Source: Misgurnus anguillicaudatus (taxonomy: Eukaryota > Chordata > Actinopteri > Cypriniformes > Cobitidae). From it: 64,000 bases of DNA. This document shows positions 36,913 through 49,678 of this stretch, in pieces. The notes beneath the pieces were generated by a model that worked only from the letters and a program-made list of their open reading frames with translations, ran no database searches and was not told the origin of the DNA. The stretch is from the NCBI RefSeq assembly GCF_027580225.2, contig NC_073354.2, forward strand, positions 23,829,001-23,893,000, given 5' to 3'. Position 1 is the stretch's first letter, and each line of letters opens with the position of its first letter. The translations under genes and the position numbers were made by a program.

Positions 36913-36918
36913 ATTAAA
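36913..36918 (+). terminator. Polyadenylation signal of the antisense intronic gene
   Basis: ATTAAA occurs about 95 bases after the stop of the last exon, followed by a GT/T-containing stretch. It is a reasonable transcript end near 36930-36945. Confidence 0.35.
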
Positions 36919-37343
36919 ACATTAACAGTTTGCTGCTCAGAGTCAATTTTGGAAATGGTTGTTGTATTTTGTTTTTGTTGAATCTTTGATTACCAGTTTA
37001 TACAAATGCTGTAGCTCTGACTTTCTGAAGGATTGATATTTTCCAGTTTGTTTGTGCTTTAGCACTTCTAAATCTACTGTGATAGTAACTATTTTAAACA
37101 TTTGGGTCAGTTTCACAGATGGGGCTTTTCCTAGTCCCAGACTTTTGCAATGCCATATATCAGTGCCATTGTTTTGTCTAAAGATGTACTCCATTGTTGT
37201 TTTTGTAAGGTAGGTTTGTTTGTAAACATTTTTGTAAAAATATCCTAATATAACTAGGGCCTAGTCATGGATTAATCTACAACCTGTTTGGGAAATTGCC
37301 CCTTTATGTATGTACTGCATGTGCTGATTGTTGTAATAGTAAT

Positions 37344-38801
37344 CAGGGAGCTACACTGCGACCAAAATGGTCGCATATGCGACCTTTTGAACTGCCGTTG
37401 CGACCCTAATTTTTAATGGGTCGCAAATGTGCTACCTAATGTTTTAGACAATATGCTATGATTTACTATGAGCATTTATTAAAACAGAAATGTGGATTTT
37501 AAGAATACGTTTTATAACGTGCTCTGAGCCATCAACACGTTGGCTTCATTTTGGGTGAAAGCACGTCGTGTCTCTCCCTATCAGTGTGCGTTTGCGTGCT
37601 CAGCTGTTTCTCAATGAATTAGGTGCGACGCGACGCAAGCGCAGTGTCTTCCATGTTTCTGAACTTGAGCAGAGGTCTTTCTTCACTGAGGACGCGGGAC
37701 CCGTATGGTTCCGGGTTTATATTTTAAGTGGTCTGTCGGGTCCGGTTAGGTCCTAGTTTAATTACTTTGGGTCCCAAGTCTGATTAATGTTGTGTTTATA
37801 ACCCGAGTCGATCGAAAAACGGCCATGAGCGCTACCGCGCTAAAGCTCGAGTGAAGTTTCAGCGTGCCTCCGGTTACTATGGCGATGGTTCTTGTTACGA
37901 CCACGCGCTGCATTTGCTTTCTCACATTTTTTTATGGCCGTTAATAAACCATATCTTTTCTAAAACCATATCCATATTAAGTTTGGACAGAGATTGTAGC
38001 AAAGAGCAATGCTAATGTCAAGCCAATTGCACTGAACAAGCAAAGCAATGCATGTAAAGTCTGTCACCGGGACAGCAAGTAGACTTTAAATCTGAAAAAA
38101 ATGAGTGGATTAAGCTTTTTAAATCGGCAAGAGAGAAATAGAAAGATAGAGCAGAAGCAGTAAAAGTGCCTATCTAATAGAAATTATTACCATTATAACA
38201 TCAGTCATAACATCAGTCACATTTATAATCTATAGACCTGCAATATCTATTAATATACTATATTACTATATTAATATATTAAGTTTGATAAAAGGGGTCT
38301 AATTGCTTCATATATCAGTGCAAAAAAAGTAAGTGTTTTCGTGGTGCTTTGACAAACAGAGTCATCTTTGTTTATGGCAAAGAAAGTTTGGGGTGGTTAG
38401 ATTAATAAACTATAATGTTTAATTAATATTAACGTTCAATAAATCAAAGTATTGTGTTGTGTCACACATTATTAGTTCGACGTCACATGTATAGTAGACC
38501 ATTATTTGTCAGTGGGTAATAATTGCCCTTTTCACCGGCTACCACCACCAAGTAAATTTCAGATCTGTGGGAAACACGACTGCAACGTTTAAGAAAACAA
38601 GGCGGCATGTGGTTTAAAAGATGGCAAGTAATATAAAAAGCATATCTGTATGCAATACAGTTTCATTAGTGTTGATTATTATCCAGAGCGCCTTAATATA
38701 ACTTGAAAAAAATATGTGCGACCAAATCATATTTTGCGCCAGTAACTGAAAAAGTTGGTAGCGCAAGTGCCACCAGTGGAAAAGGTTAGTGTAGTTCCCT
38801 G
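37344..38801. mobile_element. hAT-like element with 5-bp TSD
   Basis: The termini CAGGGAGCTACACTGCGACC and GTGTAGTTCCCTG are inverted repeats, with repeated TGCGACC boxes near the left end and one near the right (38718). GTAAT flanks both sides (37339-37343 and 38802-38806). The 1458-bp element has a GGGTCC/GGGACCC cluster at 37695-37775 but no transposase frame. Confidence 0.7.
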
Positions 38802-38809
38802 GTAATGGA

Positions 38810-39990
38810 CTGTTAATGAATTAATGTGTAGTGATTTAAATGAATTGATGATCTGAAAGCAGTGGTTTGCCTCAATATCACTAAACATATGTACAAAACT
38901 CTTTGGTTTTTATGCCAATGCAAATGTATTTTGTATTTAAAAAAATAAATAACATTTGGATAATTATGGGTGATTATTCTGGTGCCAGAGACATAATGAA
39001 ATTGCTTTAGAGTTACATAATCCCATAATATAAGCATTAAAAAAGCATGTTGGAAGTACAGATGAAAATCTAGTCCCCTTACATAATAAAATTACTTAAA
39101 CATTACAAAATAAATGTGTTATAGTAAAGAGAAATATCACTTTGAGTCAACATATTTATATTAGACTACTTAAAATAAATCAAATGTTTTGGTCTGACAC
39201 ATAAAAATTATTTGAGGAAAATTATTTTGGTTTTAAACAATCGGATCATGTGGGACCGATGTACACATTAAAATTAAGTAAATTGAAAGGATTTTTTTTC
39301 AGTGTGTAGCAAAAATTACTAAAGATGCAACTAGAAACATTGCAAATGATGAAAGTCAGAATCCAAAATATAAAAATGAAGAAACTGAACCACACATGCT
39401 ATGTGCCTTATTTGTGTTGTATTCAGGACCAACACAATTTTGAATGTGATCCATAGTCGCTTCCCAATCCCACCCTATCTCTCTCCACTCACTCTTCTTT
39501 TCTCAATAAATGTAAAGGGATAAAAAATTCTGTCAATATCCTAATAAATTCAGTAAACCTGTTTTAATTGGTTAAAAAAAAATGTCCTGCTTGACAATTA
39601 AAATCCATTGTACATGCCATCATTGATCCAATTCGTCTTCCGTGCACTTAAAAGGACTTTGCTGAATTGATAAATTGGCATGTAACAGATCAGCCAATAT
39701 AATTATCTTGTTTTTGACAAAGGTTGTGTTTAGCGGCTTTTGCATCTGAGCTCTTAAAAAAAAACATACAATGCCATCATACATGTCATTCTAGAATTAT
39801 GGAACAGTCCCATATTCTAATCCAAATGTTTGGCAAATGCACTGTTGAGTCATTTACACTATTTCAAGCAATGATCAGACTGCAAGTAATACAAAGTATA
39901 ATTTTGATCATCAGTGGCTAAACTGGCTAGAGAAGGACTTAATGTTAGTATATATGTTTGTGCAAGAAAATAATAGCCAACATTTGTATT
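38810..39990. other. No gene recognised
   Basis: AT-rich intron. A single CACTGAAAA-type MITE terminus is present inverted at about 39292-39306, without a matched partner. Confidence 0.4.
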
Positions 39991-39993
39991 TCA

Positions 39994-40499
39994 GCCCAGT
40001 CTCACGAAATTTCGTTATATAGTCACGTAACTTTTTGATTCTTTTTTGTGATATTGTCAAGAATTTCCGCGTGTTTTCGTGATCGTATAACGAATTCCTT
40101 TTTTCTTGTGATTATCACGTATTGGTTACTCAACTGTTTTGTCTCATTTTCTTACCATTGTCGCTTCATTTAGGGTTAAATTTACATAAAATCACATCCC
40201 TACCCAAACCCAACTCTAACCCTAACGCCAGGCGACATATAAAAAAATTTATCAGAAAAAAATTGTATAAACCAATATATAAAGTAACATTCTAATGCAA
40301 GCACCAAATCTAACCCTAAACCGAAGCGACAATGGTTTAAAAATAGGAAAAAGGAGTTGAGTAACCAATACGTGATAATCACACGAAAACAGGAATTCGT
40401 ATACGTTCACGAAAAAACACCGAAATTCGTGATAATATCACCAAAAAAATAATCAAAAATTTGATGTGACTATATCACGAAACCTCGTGAGAATGGGTA
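39994..40499. mobile_element. Fold-back MITE, copy 1
   Basis: The ends GCCCAGTCTCACGAAATTTC and CGTGAGAATGGGTAG are inverted, and internal segments such as TATAGTCACGT/TGTGACTATA and ATCACGTATTGGTTACTCAA/TTGAGTAACCAATACGTGAT pair. It is noncoding. A related copy lies 370 bp away. Confidence 0.75.
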
Positions 40500-40864
40500 G
40501 TGTATTTCGCTTTTGTATATGCTATCCAGTTTATGGAACTTGAAACTAGCCCAGGCTTTCCCGTGAGGTCTATAATACCTGGAGAATGCTTCTGTTAGCA
40601 TTTCCATTCATCTCAATGGCAGCAGCTCAGCTGTACACAACTTAAAAACTGCAATTTTTTCTCACAGGCACTTAGCTCCGCAACCAGGGGTTTTAAAGTT
40701 CATTACCTAAGCCATACACGTAACGTGACTAAGTTCTCTTCCCCAATTCTCTTCACTACAACTATCTTGAGCTGTAGGGCAAAACATAGCAAACAATTAA
40801 TATGGTCACGTTAACCAGCCAAACTTTAACCCTTTGCTTGCATCTACAGTATGTACCAAAAATG

Positions 40865-41289
40865 CAACCTGATCTCACAAAAGAGTCACGCATTATTTGC
40901 TCAGTTTTGCATTTCTTTTCTGTGTCAGTTTCACGTATTAGTAACTCAACTTTTTTTCCTATTTTCTTACAATTGTTGCTTCAGTTTGGGGTTAGAACAA
41001 CTTTCTGTTACATAAAATGACATCCTTACCCAAACCCAACTCTAAACCTAATGTCAGGCGACAATGGTTTAAAAAGCATATGAAAAAATAGTATAAAGCA
41101 ATACTTAAAGTGACATCCTAACGCAAACAGCAAATCTTACCCCAAACCGAAGCGACAATTGTTTAAAAATAGGAAAAACATTTGAGTAACCAATACGTGA
41201 AACTGACACGGAAAAGAATGTGACAATGCCACGCAAAACTGAGCAAAATAATGCGTGACTATTTCACAGAAATTTGTGAGATCATGTTG
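40865..41289. mobile_element. Fold-back MITE, copy 2
   Basis: The ends CAACCTGATCTCACAAA and TTTGTGAGATCATGTTG are inverted. Its centre (CCTATTTTCTTACAATTGTT, ACCCAAACCCAACTCTAA, AAACCGAAGCGACAATTG) matches copy 1 at 39994-40499. The two copies are diverged, especially in the outer arms. Confidence 0.75.
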
Positions 41290-41299
41290 AAAAAATGCC

Positions 41300-42680
41300 A
41301 ACAGAGAACCAGAGTAAAAACAAAGAAACCTTTTAATGTTACAAACCAATGATTTCCACTTAACTGCAAGTGTTCCATGAACTATGAGCCATTCGGCAGA
41401 GTGCTTACAATAACAGTTCACAGTCAAAATCAGCATTCATGTCTGTATGTGAATCACTTAACTTAGATGACCTTAGAGTGTGTCTCTTTATGACATCACT
41501 ACCCATTTTGGGAGAAGTCATCCAGTCTTATCAGACACACATCCCTATTCTCATGAGGTCATAAGCTATCAGTTCCAGGTCGGCAGCCAAACAGTGATGT
41601 GCTGATGATACTGCCCCTGAATTCCTTTGAGAAATAAATGAATAAATGACTTAATAAAAATGGATCAGTTATCACCAAGTTTTATCTTGTTGGGTAAATA
41701 TGACAGACATGTGCTGGATGATTGGTAAGGCGATTATTATGCTTATCTTGTTTTGATTAAATACAGTTCAACCATCCACAAACCACCAACCCTGCACTTC
41801 AAACAAAACAAGGTCAGAGAGAGGGAGAGAATATATAGACAGAGAGAGAAAAAAGGAAGGAGCCTTATTAGGAATATTTTTTATCTCTTGTTGTGTGTGG
41901 TCCCTGTGATTAATAGAGTTGAAACATGTCCTTTGGCTCCACAAGGACTAAGCCGTTCTGCCTACAGGAAAAAGATCCTTTAGTGTGTCTTTGTGTTTAA
42001 ATACTGTATATTTACATAACAGGTCAGTCCAAAAAACACAATATAGAACAAAAGAATCATTAATTTACACAGACTTTTATTATATTTCTGAAAGGCTCAA
42101 AGCATTATATATCTTACTGTGTGTTTAAATTGTGATTCGTCAAACTGTAAAGGGTGACATTACAGCTGCTCAGCAGCTAAGGGTCATTAAACTGAGAGAT
42201 AAATGGCTTTTTACTTCTCAAAGTGCTGACCAGGAGATTCTGAATATGCACACTGTCTAAGTGAGAACAACAACAGCCCACTAGCCATCACCTTTGACCA
42301 CTGAGCTCAGTGAGATTACATGTTGACCTTGGTATGCTGGGTAACCTAAAATGCTGAGTCATATGTTATTGGATTATAAACAGGTAAAAAAGCCAAAGCA
42401 ACTTTAATGCAAACAATGCATAAGAAAGTAGAAAGAATGACTTTAGGACACTAATCCATTTGGCTAGTGAGTTAATTATCTCTCACAGTAATGGCAAATT
42501 GCAATTTATACACATTTTACAAGGCAGCTAATTCAAATAAATTTGTATGATCTCATATTAAATATATTTAGTCTGACGTTGGCCAGTTGACAAAGTGGGG
42601 TTTCATTCATGTTTTTTTCTGGATAAATATATATGAAATTTCCATCATGTAAAATAGGGACATTTTCCTCTGATATCAGG
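41300..42680. other. No gene recognised
   Basis: AT-rich intronic DNA with a short GAGA-rich stretch near 41814-41850. Nothing could be supported. Confidence 0.4.
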
Positions 42681-42688
42681 TTGCTCGT

Positions 42689-42880
42689 TAGGGCTGCATA
42701 GCAATGAATTGCGACTAATCGGTTGCAGAATAGTTTTCGTTTTATATATGTGCAAACTGGGGATAATAACTCTGTATATACAAGTACACATACATGCACG
42801 TATACGTTTAAGAAATATTTACACGTGTATATACATTTTATATTTATATATAATTTATATTATATTATATTATATTATAT

Positions 42881-42979
<99 letters not shown>

Positions 42980-42985
42980 TACTTA

Positions 42986-43032
<47 letters not shown>

Positions 43033-43151
43033 ATTATAAATGCATGCGCATTTATTTTTACTAAATTATTATGCACAGTACATATATATTATGTAAACAA
43101 AAACTTTTATTCTGCAAACGATTAGTTGCGATTAATCGCTATGCATCCCTA
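42689..43151. mobile_element. hAT element containing a long (AT)n array
   Basis: The termini TAGGGCTGCATAGCAATGA and GCTATGCATCCCTA are inverted, and TTGCGACTAATCGGTTGCAG pairs with CTGCAAACGATTAGTTGCGA. The flanks TTGCTCGT (42681-42688) and TTGCTCAT (43152-43159) form an 8-bp TSD with one change. The centre is an (AT)n array (about 42880-42976 and 42991-43029). Confidence 0.85.
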
Positions 43152-43159
43152 TTGCTCAT

Positions 43160-45065
43160 ACACATTCTATTAGCCTACATGAGCTATACTATAAAATAAA
43201 ATAATTTTGAACAGTATGATCTTACAACTTATTAAAAATACCCATCTAAATGTCCATTATTAATCAAACAGGACCACACTAACTAAACACACACCTTAAT
43301 GAAAATTCCTTAGAATATGAAAAATCCGAGATTTTTTTCAATTTTGTTAATTGTATTACTTCACATATTATTAAACTATATTTATATGAAACAAATACAC
43401 ATCTGTGCCTGTGTCCGATATTAGGCGAGTTCTATATCATTTACGCCAGTAACACCACAGCAGTCCCTGACTAGACAGCACATATACAGCCCTAATCCTT
43501 AAATAGAGATGAGCTGCATGAAATGGCAACCCCATCCAGAAAGCCTTTAATTTTGTCTGGGTATCAGACTGTGGGGTCATCAGGTCACATATGCCTCATC
43601 ATATAATGGGTAAAGTGATGAACAGAGCAATGGAAAATGGATCAGATGTGTCCAAATCTGCTCCTTATGTTCCATGTCCTCTTGCTTTGACATTTATGGT
43701 TTTGAGCTCTTAGGATTTAAGAATGGCAATAAGTGGAAAAATGTAAAAGCTGTGAATCTACAGTAAAACGTTACAGAAAGTAAATCATTACATATTGGCT
43801 ACAACACAAGTTTTATGTATACAGTATTAATTTAAATTGTATTTATCATAAAATTAATATCAGTAAAGAAAGATGAAACTATTTTCAAAAGTATTAGTAT
43901 GGATCACTGAGAATCATACAGTAGATCTAGTTTGATTAGAAATATCATCAATACAGTTCAATCACAGCAGGTTATTCATATTTGTTAGTGCCTGGAAATG
44001 CCTTTACATTTCACTACAATAATATTTGCAGCTAGGTATCTGTAAAGCCTGAATACACTGATATAAAAGTTTAAACAGATACAGCTGACAGACAATCTTT
44101 AGGATTTTACAAGCATCTCCCCAGAGAGCAACTTGAAAAGAAGCTTGCCAAGTGTAAAGTATTTTACAAGACTTCATTGCCTGTGTCTTTCAAAATGTGT
44201 TTACAATAGAATAAGGATGACACATGTCTCTGTGTCACTGTGGAGTATTGTTTTTGTGTGTTATGTGTTGTAAAATTCATTGAAGGCTGTGCCAAGGGCA
44301 GTCACTACATTAAACTGCATTAAAAACTTCAGGACCAGCTATACAATAAATCTAGTAACAATTGGCATGTTTACCATATTGGAAAAAGGCTGATAAGTTC
44401 AATCAGGTGTTTTTAAATATGGAAACATCTAAAACTTTTTGGGAGGGGGTCCTTGAGGACCAGGATTGGGAAGCACTGCTTTAGAGCATACTGCAGTTTC
44501 ATATTGCATGTCACTTAAGTGATTTATCGATTGAGGTTAATAGTTGCATCTTCAGCAGACAGCAGGGAATTTGTGTGTTTGCATGGACCCAGAATAGCTT
44601 CGATCACATGGACACTGCCATCCAAACTTTACACCTAAATATGTACACTAGCACACAAATACTGTGGAGAATGTAATTCTCATTATACTTGACATATAAG
44701 GTGCAGAAATACAGCATCTGTTCCACATTACTTTCACTTTTGTGACATGGTTTCTGTACATAACCCTGTTAATTTTTATTTAGTGCTTATTTGATAATGC
44801 AAAAGTTATTTGCAGAACAGAAGAGAACCCTGTTGTCAAAATGGAAATAAAACTCAGATTTGTTTACATTAAATAAAATATATGCAGCTGGTTTATTTGT
44901 TTTTGTTTATTGTATCTTTTTCTTCTATTTAGGGAACAAAATAATTAAAACAATGGATAGAGTTTGTTTGTAGTTATGAGTTGGAAAAAAATAGAAAACC
45001 TGAAGGAGATTGGCTCCTTTTGTTGGCTCAAAGTTCATAAGCTGAAGTGATTTCCCTGTTTTATT
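43160..45065. repeat. Intron with a degraded hAT-type fragment
   Basis: At about 44295-44482, GGCAGTCACTACATTAAACT through GGTCCTTGAGGACCAGGATT and GGGAAGCACTG looks like the worn end of a common fish hAT MITE. The rest is AT-rich with no gene. Confidence 0.4.
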
Positions 45066-45074
45066 AATTAGTTA

Positions 45075-45590
45075 CATTCATTGACTGTAAAAAAAGATGG
45101 ACGACGCCTGTTCGCTCTCTTCCATTGGTGAAAAGTGAAGCCGCCAGTGTCCCGATATGGGGCTGACCTCTTGGGTCTTGAGTCTGCGCAGTAGCGATTT
45201 CGGGACCAGTCATGCGCAGTAGTGAGCAGGAAGTGAAGCCGCGAAATCAAAACCCCGCCCTCGCTCTCGTAGAATGCGCATATCACACGATATCACAGCT
45301 GTCAATCATGACTTGACACCACTGTTTTTATATCATTAAATAACTAACTAAACACAAACCTATTTTAAAAACAAATATTTGAATGTACATCAACGGACAA
45401 AACTACAGTGAATGACAGAAACCAGCTTCGGAAAAAAGATAATTGAAGTGTAATTCATTTTTTTTTTTTTGGTCTCAAGTCCCATTGAACAACATTTGGA
45501 GGCGGGGTTTATGACCTATACTGGGACCAGTCACTGGGGGGCGATCGCGACGTTTTGGCTTCACTTTTCAGGACTTGTGTGGCACGCTTG
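45075..45590. repeat. CpG-containing transposon remnant
   Basis: A GC-richer island begins GACTGTAAAAAAAGATGGAC and has an inverted pair AAAAGTGAAGCC (45130) / GGCTTCACTTTT (45557). Direct repeats TGCGCAGTAG and GGGACCAGTCA also occur. Its isolation in AT-rich DNA fits a MITE rather than a promoter. The borders are not resolved. Confidence 0.45.
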
Positions 45591-45599
45591 GTTACATTA

Positions 45600-46860
45600 G
45601 GTACCACTAGCTATATTTTAACTAATTGCAAAAGCTGAATAATCAATCAAAGCCTGATTAATTCATCTTGAAAGTAATTCTTATAATCATTTGTTGCACA
45701 CAAATTGTGTGATTGAAAAAAGTATGAAGGCATTTAGGCTTAACTAACTTAACCAATGTGAAAAAACTGAGAACAACTGATATTGTTGATGAGCAGAATA
45801 TCATCTTCAAAGCATTAATAATAAAGTATTGTCAAACACATCTATCACACCTAAACCACATTAGCAGTCCTGCAGGAAGACATTACTCGTTTTTCTAAGG
45901 ACTTCACATTCTTTATTAAATTAGGTTTAAATAGCTCTAAAGGACCTTGGTTGTGTATTTGTCAGTTTGTACATTCAACAACCCCTTGAGGACAACCAGC
46001 CTACATTGAGTTGAGTAGATAATTTGCAAGCCAAATCTACGGTTACAATGTACAGTGGACCATTAAACATGAAACCCATATTTAACCGTTCATGACTGAA
46101 AAATCATGAGCATTATATAAACACATTTTTGAGAAGGTGGTATTCTGCCTTCATTGCTAAAAACACTCCAAAAAGCAGAAATTCATGTATAGTTTCAGCA
46201 AATGAGGCAATGAAAACGGCAATAACACATGATGGACATTGACCACGTAAAGACATCTGTGGTAGCACATCAGCTCTGAATGTGTGTCAGCGGAACAGAC
46301 AGGAAGAAAAGCATACACAATGGAAGTACATGACGAGAGATAGAAAGTAAGAAGATGTGAACAGATGTGCCATTGCTCAGAGTGTCAGTTGTGATTAGAA
46401 AATAAATAAAACAAGCTAGGTCTAAGGGCTGTGTGCATATTGTGTGTTGGCGAACTATGCTTATCCAATTACACACCAAATGCAGCCCAAACCTCTGACC
46501 CCCTCTGTGCTCAACTCAATTACCCTCCCTGACAGAATCACAGCTAGACAGAACCACAGCAAATCTATGCTAACAAGACAGCCTAACAGCATCTATTAGT
46601 CCAAGTCCCCAAGTAAGTCCACTGATAGGCCATCTTGGTAATTGCCCTGGGCAGGCATTTTTTACAGTATAGATAATAAATAATAAGCCTCAATCTACAG
46701 TAATAAAGAAAAATTTAAATCTCAAACTGTTTGTACATTTAAAACATACTTTTATAGCAACATACATTTTTAACGTAAATTTAGGCTGTCCCAGTTACTA
46801 TGAATGCACTTTCTAAACAATCAAACGAATTCTATCAAAACAGGTATTTTACAAAAAGCT
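45600..46860. other. No gene recognised
   Basis: AT-rich intron, no supported feature. Confidence 0.4.
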
Positions 46861-47590
46861 CTTTTAAAGGATTAGTCCATTTTCTTAAAAAAAATAAATC
46901 CAGATAATTTACTTACCACCATCTCATGCAAAATGTTGATGTTTTTCTTTCAGTCGAGAAGAAATTATGTTTTTTGAGGAAAACATTCCAGGATTTTTGT
47001 CATTTTAATGTACCTTAATGGACCCCAACACTTATTTGAATGCAGTTTCAAATTGCAGTTTCATCAGAGTTTCAAAGGACTCTAAATGATCCCAAACGAG
47101 GCATAGGGGTCTTATCTAGCAAAATAATTGTCATTTTTGACAAGAACAATAAAAAATATGCACTTTTAAACCACAACTTCTCGTCTAACTCCGGCTGAGT
47201 GACGCGCCAGCGCGACCTCACGTAATTGTGTAATGCCGTGGAAAGGTCACGTGTTACATGAAACGCACATTTGCGGACCATTTTAAACAATAAACTGACA
47301 CAAAGACACTTGTAACAATACACTCATAGTCATATGTGGCTACGCTACACACTAATTAGTATCATTCGACATACAACAACGTCGGAACGGTCTTCTTTCT
47401 CCACACTGTAAACACTGGGGCGTCCTCCATGACCTCTTGACGTGATGACATATTGCGTGAGGTCGCGCTGGCGCGTCACATGACCGGAGATAGACGAGAA
47501 GTTGTGGTTTAAAAGTGCATTTTTTTCCTGTCAAAAATGACAATCATTTCGCTAAATAAACCCTTATGCCTCGTTTGGGATTATTTAGAG

Positions 47591-48250
47591 TAGGCATGGG
47601 CTGGTTATTGGTTTCAAGGTATACAGAGGTTTTAAACAGTCAAAGTTTCAAAACCACTAAAATATTCTGTGATACCGTCTCCAATGTATGAGATGTGTTT
47701 ATACAAATTCATTAAATCATAAAATCATGTGATTGATTTGATGTTTACATTTAATATACATTACAAAATAGGCTCCAGACTAACTTTTTTCACTAGGAGC
47801 ACAGTGGCCCCCAACTGAAAATTTTAGGGGCCCAACCAGAAAATTTAGGGGCACATACCGTAAATCAACATGCTAACCAAATATTCACATTTCTACTAAG
47901 TAATACCCTGTATTACTAATAAATACTTTGATGATAGATGCAAAAAAGTACAATGTGCTTTTTTAAATTCAGTGTCACATCACAAAAAAAGGTCAAATTT
48001 ACTAGTCACACATGAATGGATGTAAAATTCAGTGGCACACTCTCAAATTTTGGTGGCAAAATGCCACCATTTGGTGGCAGTCTGGAGCCCTGAAATATTA
48101 TACTTTTTTTTTTAAAGCATATTATAATTTAAAGGCTTTATTTTTACCTGGCATTTGAAAATAACACATTTTAGTGTTGCAATGGCAATACCGCAACATC
48201 GTGAAACCGTGGTTATCATACTGCCAGAATCTTAAACCGGCCCATGCCTA
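47591..48250. mobile_element. hAT element nested in the fold-back's right arm
   Basis: The termini TAGGCATGGGCTGGTTATTG and CCGGCCCATGCCTA are inverted. The TSD ATTTAGAG/GTTTAGAG (47583-47590 and 48251-48258) has one change. It is 660 bp, noncoding, and contains a further insertion. Confidence 0.85.
47771..48093. mobile_element. Third-level nested element
   Basis: The ends AGGCTCCAGACTAACTTTTT and GGTGGCAGTCTGGAGCCCT are inverted over GGCTCCAGACT. The body repeats GGTGGCA/TGCCACC and AGGGGC phrases. It sits inside the 47591-48250 hAT. No clear TSD was found. Confidence 0.6.
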
Positions 48251-48429
48251 GTTTAGAGTCCATTGAAACCCCGTTGAAACTGCAATTTAAAACTGCATTA
48301 AAACTGTTACATGTTGGGGTCCATTAAAATGAGAAAAATCCTGGAATGTTTTCCTTATGTTTCAAAACATAATTTCTTCTCAACTGAACAAAGAAAGACA
48401 TCAACATTTTGGATGTCATGGATGTCATA

Positions 48430-49670
48430 TGGTTACAATTTGTCCCATTCATATTTTTATAAGTGTTTTTTCTCCAACCTCTTATACCATATCTGATTTG
48501 TTCTTTTTGTGTAATGTGTATCTGAAAGGCTTATGTACCTGTAGGTAAGACATGTTGTCTCTAGCACAAATAAACTAAATTCCCATGTAACTTACCATAA
48601 GCAGTTGACAGGTTTCATTTTCCCTTAGCTGACATGATTGTTTCATTCATAAGCATAATGGATTGGAAAGCAAAGATAGGCTTTGGAAACAGAGGCAAAA
48701 TCTCCAGTGTCAAGCTCGCACTATTCTTTGGATAACTCAACCAGCACACAACAACAGAGATCGAGCAAGCTTTTGATTCAAGGCCAACTGAGAATAATGC
48801 AGAAGAAACTTCACTTGAACGTTGGTCATTTTTGCCTGTAAAAAATGCTTGAAAAAACAAGCTAAATTCAAGAAACAACATTACATGTGATATATATCAC
48901 ATTCTGTCATCTTAATAACAATGTAATAAACAGCTCACCTCTTCATCCGGTGAAAGGAGTTGATCATTACCTGGCCTGATACAACCCCTACATCATGTTG
49001 TGACACTGACACAGTCTCTACTGTACATGCCTCTATTGGTGCCACAATGTCCCTTATGCATAATGCACTCAGGTTTCTCACTTCAACACCAAACTAACTA
49101 GCTTTTTTATCATTACACAACTTAACAATCACAATGAAACATTGCTATCCCAGATTTAAATCATGTTTTTGACACTGAATAACAGCGCTATACTACCTGT
49201 ATCTGATTGAATACATTGTTAATGTTACAACCTCTAACCTTTTCATTCCACCATCATCATGTCAAAGCATCTAACAGCAGCCAAAGGCCATTACTCGAAA
49301 TGGCAAATGGATTCGTTTCACTGTGGCTTCAATTCAACCATGACCTCTGGCTCTTTAAGGTACATGTACATTGTTCTAAGAGAATCAATCATTGTAAATG
49401 CTGAAGACTGTGACACCATAAATGTCAAACAATATCTTACTCTGGTTTGTCCTTTGGTGTGTTTCTGGTGTTACATAAATTATTCGACAAATCTTTTAAA
49501 AGGTTTGCAGTGCTACATGTCCATCATATCGACCCATCCGCATGGTTAACAAAAACCGCTTTAAGTCTAATTAATTATAATTTCATTTCTTTAATATTAA
49601 GAGTGGAGTAATATGGGCTTTCTAACTATAATTTCATAATATATATTTTCACCTATTTAGTTAAATAGCT
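48430..49670. other. No gene recognised
   Basis: AT-rich intronic sequence with no supported feature. Confidence 0.4.
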
Positions 49671-49678
49671 CTTATTAC

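Larger units (their letters stand above)
46868..48424. mobile_element. TTAA-type fold-back element, right end eroded
   Basis: The left arm (AGGATTAGTCCATTTTCTTA to AACCACAACTTCTCGTCT, about 46868-47190) is mirrored in two pieces, 47486-47590 and 48251-48424, because a hAT is inserted in the right arm. TTAA (46864-46867) precedes the left end; the right terminus is lost. The centre (about 47200-47480) has mirrored GTGACGCGCCAGCGCGACCT motifs. Confidence 0.75.

Noticed and set aside
42709..43076. Frames of about 90 codons on both strands over the AT array
   Set aside because: They translate to Tyr-Ile repeats from (AT)n inside a hAT element.
45068..45590. CpG-richer island as a possible promoter
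   Set aside because: Internal inverted and direct repeats and sharp borders in AT-rich DNA fit a transposon remnant better.
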